17,090 nt of DNA, from the NCBI GenBank assembly GCA_964420365.1, contig CAYQTA010000115.1, positions 1-17,090 on the forward strand. Reading direction: 5' to 3'. Shown here piece by piece: positions 14,112-17,090 of the stretch (its first letter is position 1; the number at the start of each line of letters is the position of its first letter). Below the pieces are notes generated by a model, which saw nothing but the letters and a program-made list of their open reading frames with translations, did no database searches and was not told where the DNA came from. The position numbers were made by a program, and so were the translations under genes. The DNA is from JAMOQA01 sp964420365 (GTDB lineage Bacteria; Acidobacteriota; Polarisedimenticolia; J045).

Positions 14112-15934
14112 CACTCACCTCCCTTCGCCGGGGTCGCGGCCTTGCCGCTCTCGGCAGCCCCCTCCTTCGAGAGCGCGTCGAGGCGCGCCCGGATCTCCCG
14201 TTCCATCAGGTCGAACGCCTTCCTGAACTGGGGCGGGACCTGGGCCTTCTGCTGGCCCATCCGCTCGAGGGCCTGCTGGAGGCGCTCCCGGTCCGTGGAC
14301 TTCCGGATCTCCTTGACCTGGTTCCAGAGCGCCTGCCTCGCCTGGGGCGGCAGGTCGGCCAGCTCCGGCGGGATCTCCTCGGCCTTCGTGCCGGCCTTGC
14401 GGTAGTAGAGCCCGACGGTGCGGTTCTCCTTGGTCAGGTACTTCTTCGCCACGCGCTTGACGTCGTCGGCGGTGACCGCGAGGGTCTTCTCCGCCCAGTC
14501 GTTGATGTAGGTCCAGTCACCGAGCCCGTCGTAGTAGAGGAGCTGGAGCATCAGGAAGAACGGGTTCTGGAGCCGCCGGTACGCGCCGGCGGTGATCTGG
14601 TTCTTCACCTTCTGGAGCTCCTCGTCCGGGATCGGCTCCTCGATGATCTTCCGCAGTTCCTCGTACCATGCCTGCTCGAGCTGCTCGGGCGTGGCGTCCC
14701 CCTTCGCCTCGGCGCCGAAGGAGAAGTAGCCGGCCCACTTCTGGGAGTTCTGCATCGCGTAGGCGCTGGTCGCGATCCCCTGGTCGAGGACGAGGGAGCG
14801 GTACAGGCGTCCCGACCGGCCGTTCAGCAGGTTGGCCAGGACCTCGAGGGCGTAGGAGTCCTTGTGGCGGAACGGGACCGTGTGGTAGCGGACCTCCACC
14901 TGGGGCTGGCAGTCGCACTCGGCGACCATCCGCTTCTCGGCGAGCTGGGGCATCTCGAGGGTGACGACGTCGGGCGTCTCCTTCGTGCTGCGCGGGATCC
15001 GTCCGAAGTACTTCTTCGCCAGCCGCTTCACCTCGGCCGGGTCGAAGTTGCCGACGATCGCGGCGGTCAGGTTGTTCGGCCGGTAGAAGGTCTCGAAGTA
15101 GTCGTCCGCATCCTTCTTGCTGATGACGACCAGGTCGGAAGGCCACCCGATCACCGGCCAGTGGTACGGGTGGGACTGCCAGAACATCGCCTCGAACAGC
15201 TCGTCGAACTTCCCGGTCGGCGTCGACTCGGTGCGCAGCCGCCGCTCCTCGTGGACGACGTCCCGCTCCGAGTAGAACTCGCGGAAGACCGGCTCGTAGA
15301 GCCGGTCCGACTCCATCCAGAACCACAGCTCCAGCTTGTTCGCCGGGAGCGTGATGAAGTAGACCGTCATGTCCTGGTTGGTGAAGGCGTTCATCCCCGA
15401 GCCGCCGGCCTTCGTGTAGACCTGGTCGAACTCGTCCTTGACCATGTTGGCCCGCTGCTCGTTGACGAGCTGCTGGAACTTCTTCTTGAGCTCGACCAGC
15501 TCGGGCGGGAAGTTCTTCGGATCGTACGGGTCGTCGATCTCGCCGCGGCGGTACTTCGCCCGCAGCTCCCGGTAGATCTTCCGGATCTTCTCCTGGATCT
15601 TCTCCTGCTCGTCGATGATCCGGAGGTCCTTCTCGATGTCCTTCGTCCCGATCCTCTTCGTGCCCTTGAACATCATGTGCTCGAGGAGGTGGGTGAGGCC
15701 GGTGATCCCCTCGCGCTCGTTGGACGAGCCGACGTGGGCCACCCAGCCGGCGGACACGGTGGTGACGTCCGGCTTCTGGACGAGCAGGAACTTCATCCCG
15801 TTGTCGAGGGTGAACACCTCGACCGGGACCTTGGCGATCTTCTCGCCCGCGAGGGCGGCGCCGGGGACGACCCAGGCGACCACCGCAAGCAGCGCGGCGA
15901 GCACGGGAAGGATGCGCTTCGGTTCGGTCTTCAT
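14111..15934 (-). CDS. Secreted M16 zinc metallopeptidase (active subunit) with helical insertion
   Basis: The 607-residue exported protein has a signal peptide (KTEPKR, hydrophobic core, cut near ALA-GEK at about residue 29). The inverted zinc motif HLLEH lies at 82-86 (ligands His82 and His86, catalytic Glu85) in GLTHLLEHMMFKGT. The third ligand is expected at Glu229 or Glu230 in SERDVVHEERRLRTE. M16 members usually have about 76 residues between these sites; here there are about 148, because a charged helical insert occupies about 103-168 (EKIQEKIRKIYRELRAKYRRG and following). The C-terminal half has the Arg/Tyr segment NGRSGRLYRSLVLDQGIATSAY. The tail past residue ~510 is helical and charged. 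It is expected to cleave peptides in the periplasm together with the inactive subunit encoded immediately downstream. ATG 15934 has GAGGAG about 6 bases upstream and is the only start giving a signal peptide. It is first in a two-gene operon. Confidence 0.93.
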   Translation of the reverse strand: MKTEPKRILPVLAALLAVVAWVVPGAALAGEKIAKVPVEVFTLDNGMKFLLVQKPDVTTVSAGWVAHVGSSNEREGITGLTHLLEHMMFKGTKRIGTKDIEKDLRIIDEQEKIQEKIRKIYRELRAKYRRGEIDDPYDPKNFPPELVELKKKFQQLVNEQRANMVKDEFDQVYTKAGGSGMNAFTNQDMTVYFITLPANKLELWFWMESDRLYEPVFREFYSERDVVHEERRLRTESTPTGKFDELFEAMFWQSHPYHWPVIGWPSDLVVISKKDADDYFETFYRPNNLTAAIVGNFDPAEVKRLAKKYFGRIPRSTKETPDVVTLEMPQLAEKRMVAECDCQPQVEVRYHTVPFRHKDSYALEVLANLLNGRSGRLYRSLVLDQGIATSAYAMQNSQKWAGYFSFGAEAKGDATPEQLEQAWYEELRKIIEEPIPDEELQKVKNQITAGAYRRLQNPFFLMLQLLYYDGLGDWTYINDWAEKTLAVTADDVKRVAKKYLTKENRTVGLYYRKAGTKAEEIPPELADLPPQARQALWNQVKEIRKSTDRERLQQALERMGQQKAQVPPQFRKAFDLMEREIRARLDALSKEGAAESGKAATPAKGGE

Positions 15935-16021
15935 CGGGACTCCTCTGCGGCCCCGGGGGCCGTGGGGGAAGGAACGCCGCCGGGCGGGCGCGGACGGCAC
16001 GGGAACCGGCCCGGCGGCGGC

Positions 16022-16027
16022 AGGATA
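16022..16027 (-). promoter_or_regulatory. Possible -10 element TATCCT of the M16 operon
   Basis: On the minus strand GTATCCTGCC resembles GTACCTTGCC of the repeated promoter motif. It would start a transcript about 80 bases before ATG 15934. No recognisable -35. Confidence 0.35.
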
Positions 16028-16178
16028 CCCCCGCCCCGCCGGCCATGCCGAGCGTCCACCGTCCCCTCCCGCCGACCGGTCGGGCCCGCGCGCCGACCGG
16101 TCCCCGGGCGCCCCGCCAAGCGGTCGCGTCCGAGCCGTCACGGAGCCTCGTGAGCCCCGCGTGCACCGTGCGCGCCGT

Positions 16179-16255
16179 GCATGGCGGGGCCATGCGCGGG
16201 ATGCATGGCCGGGAGGCCCCTTCCCGCATGGCGCCCCGATGCGCCGCGCGCATGG
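16179..16255. repeat. Four GCATGG units spaced 24, 23 and 24 bases
   Basis: GCATGG occurs at 16179, 16203, 16226 and 16250; the first three are GCATGGC. The first also forms an inverted repeat with GCCATGC (16179-16195). ATGCG words occur between them at 16192, 16239 and 16259. Confidence 0.6.
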
Positions 16256-16433
16256 AAGATGCGTCCATAAGTCCTTGGAAAACCGCCGGTTCCGCGTGTC
16301 GGCCCGGTCTTTCGGCGGCCGGCTGGTCGGCGCCACGGACACCTCCCGGGGCGACCGGCGCAACGGCGAGGTGGGAAAAACGTAGGAAACGACCAGTGAC
16401 GGAGATTTTCCCGCGCGGCTCGTCGGCAACCAT

Positions 16434-16449
16434 GTGACCATATGGTCAC
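16434..16449. promoter_or_regulatory. Perfect 16-base palindrome, candidate operator
   Basis: GTGACCATATGGTCAC is fully self-complementary, about 75 bases upstream of the zinc-ribbon gene start. It is A/T-richer than its surroundings and has the size expected for a dimeric regulator's site. The regulator is unknown. Confidence 0.5.
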
Positions 16450-16524
16450 CAGTTGTCGTCGATGGAGAAGTCGTGGCGTACGAGAAGCGATTCGATGGGC
16501 ATCACGGAGCCTTCTGAGGAAGCC

Positions 16525-16803
16525 ATGATCGCCGGGATCAGGTGTCGGAAGTGTGGCGAGGTCGTATCCGTCTGGGCGGTCGTCCGGCAGCCCCGGCTTC
16601 ATGCTCGGTGCCCGCACTGTGGCGAGCCGCTGGGATGCGGAGGAACCATCGAGTACCTGTTGTCGGTCCTCGCCTTCTGGTTTCTCCTGTTTCTGGACCG
16701 GGGGTGGTGGGGGGTGGTTCATGCCTTCGTGCTGGCGTTGATCCTGACGATCCTGTGGCTGGAGTACTGCGTGTTGCGGGACCGGGGGCAGCGGACCCGG
16801 TGA
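16525..16803 (+). CDS. Small zinc-ribbon protein with two membrane helices
   Basis: I choose ATG 16525 (92 residues) because GAGGAA lies 4-5 bases upstream and the zinc ribbon begins right after it; earlier in-frame starts (TTG 16453, ATG 16462, ATG 16495) would add a charged stretch with no obvious role. Two CxxC knuckles, CRKC (residues 7-10) and CPHC (29-32), are 18 residues apart and should bind one zinc. They are followed by two hydrophobic segments (EYLLSVLAFWFLLFL and VVHAFVLALILTILWLEY) and a basic tail (RDRGQRTR). The layout recalls small CxxC-about20-CxxC membrane proteins, but I cannot name the family. Codons ending in A or T are more frequent than in the rest of the window. It is preceded by a palindromic operator-like site and followed 83 bases later by another membrane-protein gene on the same strand. 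Confidence 0.75.
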   Translation: MIAGIRCRKCGEVVSVWAVVRQPRLHARCPHCGEPLGCGGTIEYLLSVLAFWFLLFLDRGWWGVVHAFVLALILTILWLEYCVLRDRGQRTR

Positions 16804-16849
16804 GCGGGGTCATGGGCCGGGTTGCGGCCGGCACGAAATGTCGGCAAGG

Positions 16850-16880
16850 CCCCGACGCCGCGGCGGGCTTGATCGGGGGG
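16850..16880 (+). promoter_or_regulatory. Stem-loop that can sequester the ribosome site of the last gene
   Basis: CCCCGA (16850-16855) can pair with TCGGGG (16873-16878), enclosing the palindrome CGCCGCGGCG (16856-16865). The G run 16875-16880 is also the only ribosome site for ATG 16887. Confidence 0.4.
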
Positions 16881-16886
16881 AATACA

Positions 16887-17090
16887 ATGTCATCGACGAG
16901 CGACGGAAGGGCACCGGGCTGGTACAAGAACCAGCCTGTCGCCGATATTCCCTGCTTCGCTGTTGGCGTGCCCGTATCGGTGCTGATCCTGCCGCACTAC
17001 CTTGCGATCGAGCCGGGAACCCGGTGGTGGGCGACGTGGAAGTCATGGGCACTCCTTGCGGAGTGGTTCGTCGTGTGCATGAGCATCGGA
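16887..17090 (+). CDS. Putative membrane protein, N-terminal part, cut by the window edge
   Basis: An open frame of 68 codons runs from ATG 16887 off the right end. The start has a GGGGGG run 6 bases upstream. The residues begin with a polar head (SSTSDGRAPGWYKNQPVADIP), then a hydrophobic segment (CFAVGVPVSVLILPHYLAI), a short loop (EPGTRWWATWKS) and the start of a second hydrophobic segment (WALLAEWFVVCMSIG). This fits a small multi-pass membrane protein; no family is recognised. Codon use (GTA, ATT, GTT, GCT, CCT, CTT, TCA) is clearly less GC-biased than in the genes to the left and resembles the zinc-ribbon gene, so these two may have arrived together. Confidence 0.6.
   Translation, partial: MSSTSDGRAPGWYKNQPVADIPCFAVGVPVSVLILPHYLAIEPGTRWWATWKSWALLAEWFVVCMSIG

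Larger units (their letters stand above)
15935..16524. other. 590-base intergenic region between divergent genes
   Basis: I see no convincing gene here: the open frames are Arg/Pro/Gly-rich and lack ribosome sites. From left to right it holds the M16 ribosome site, a TATCCT -10-like element on the minus strand (16027-16022), a GC-rich leader, the GCATGG periodic array (16179-16255), a less GC-rich segment with A and T runs (16370-16410), and a perfect 16-base palindrome (16434-16449). Confidence 0.6.

Noticed and set aside
12546..16153. Long plus-strand frames opposite the M16 genes
   Set aside because: Antisense shadows; the minus strand has the HLLEH motif, signal peptides, ribosome sites and a terminator.
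16179..16263. CRISPR array
   Set aside because: The conserved unit is only 6-7 bases with about 17-base gaps; there are no long direct repeats and no cas genes.
16433..16450. CRP/FNR-type binding site
   Set aside because: TGTGA and TCAC are present but separated by 8 bases instead of 6, so the palindrome does not fit the classic site.
16138..16722. A 194-codon minus-strand frame opposite the zinc-ribbon gene with a His/Ala-rich tail
   Set aside because: It crosses the palindrome and the array, has no good ribosome site and no domain; the opposite frame has paired CxxC motifs and membrane helices. The periodic tail is kept only as a DNA-level finding.
1..17090. Defence, toxin-antitoxin, phage or transposon module
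   Set aside because: No nuclease, transposase, integrase, toxin or antitoxin pattern was found in any plausible gene; the candidate genes are envelope, secreted or housekeeping.

Overview
The window is a chromosomal stretch of a very GC-rich bacterium (roughly 70% GC by eye, codons almost always ending in G or C). Its secreted proteins have fibronectin-III-like and beta-propeller segments. It also carries a family 9 (heptosyltransferase-type) glycosyltransferase and a two-gene M16 peptidase operon, so a Gram-negative-type envelope is likely. Candidates are Eisenbacteria- or Acidobacteriota-like lineages, but nothing here fixes the taxonomy. I see no rRNA, tRNA, CRISPR array, transposase or phage gene.

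Layout. (1) 1-986, minus: N-terminal part of a UvrD/PcrA helicase, cut by the window edge. (2) 1081-3408, minus: a secreted 775-residue transglutaminase-like protein, with a 128-residue membrane protein upstream (3497-3883, minus). (3) 3968-5338, plus: a secreted protein with an FnIII-like start and a propeller-like body, divergent from the membrane protein; both of these genes may be leaderless. (4) 5450-6205, minus: an unrecognised secreted protein, convergent with (3) across a strong bidirectional hairpin. (5) 6422-8912, plus: a secreted beta-propeller protein followed 10 bases later by purF. (6) 9054-12494, plus: a small protein that looks like a decayed histidine kinase, then a GT2 and a GT9 glycosyltransferase overlapping by ATGA. 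(7) 12594-15934, minus: an M16 zinc-peptidase pair, active subunit first and an HxxEH-less partner second. (8) 15935-16524: a 590-base gap with a 23-24-base periodic GCATGG array and a perfect 16-base palindrome. (9) 16525-17090, plus: a small zinc-ribbon membrane protein and the start of another membrane protein, in a patch with more A/T-ending codons than the rest.

How it fits together. Most genes encode envelope or exported functions: protease pair, transglutaminase-like protein, propellers, surface-sugar transferases. purF and the helicase are housekeeping. Control signals are unusually readable. A 15-base sequence containing a TACCTT -10-like hexamer is repeated exactly upstream of two minus-strand secreted-protein genes, and related TANNNTGCC elements precede the M16 operon and the GT2 gene. 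Three strong inverted repeats separate transcription units. I found no clear-cut new defence or mobile system. The most unusual items are the decayed-kinase/GT2/GT9 cluster, the paired leaderless-looking promoters, the (GGGGCC)n quadruplex motif after purF, and the periodic array upstream of the M16 operon.
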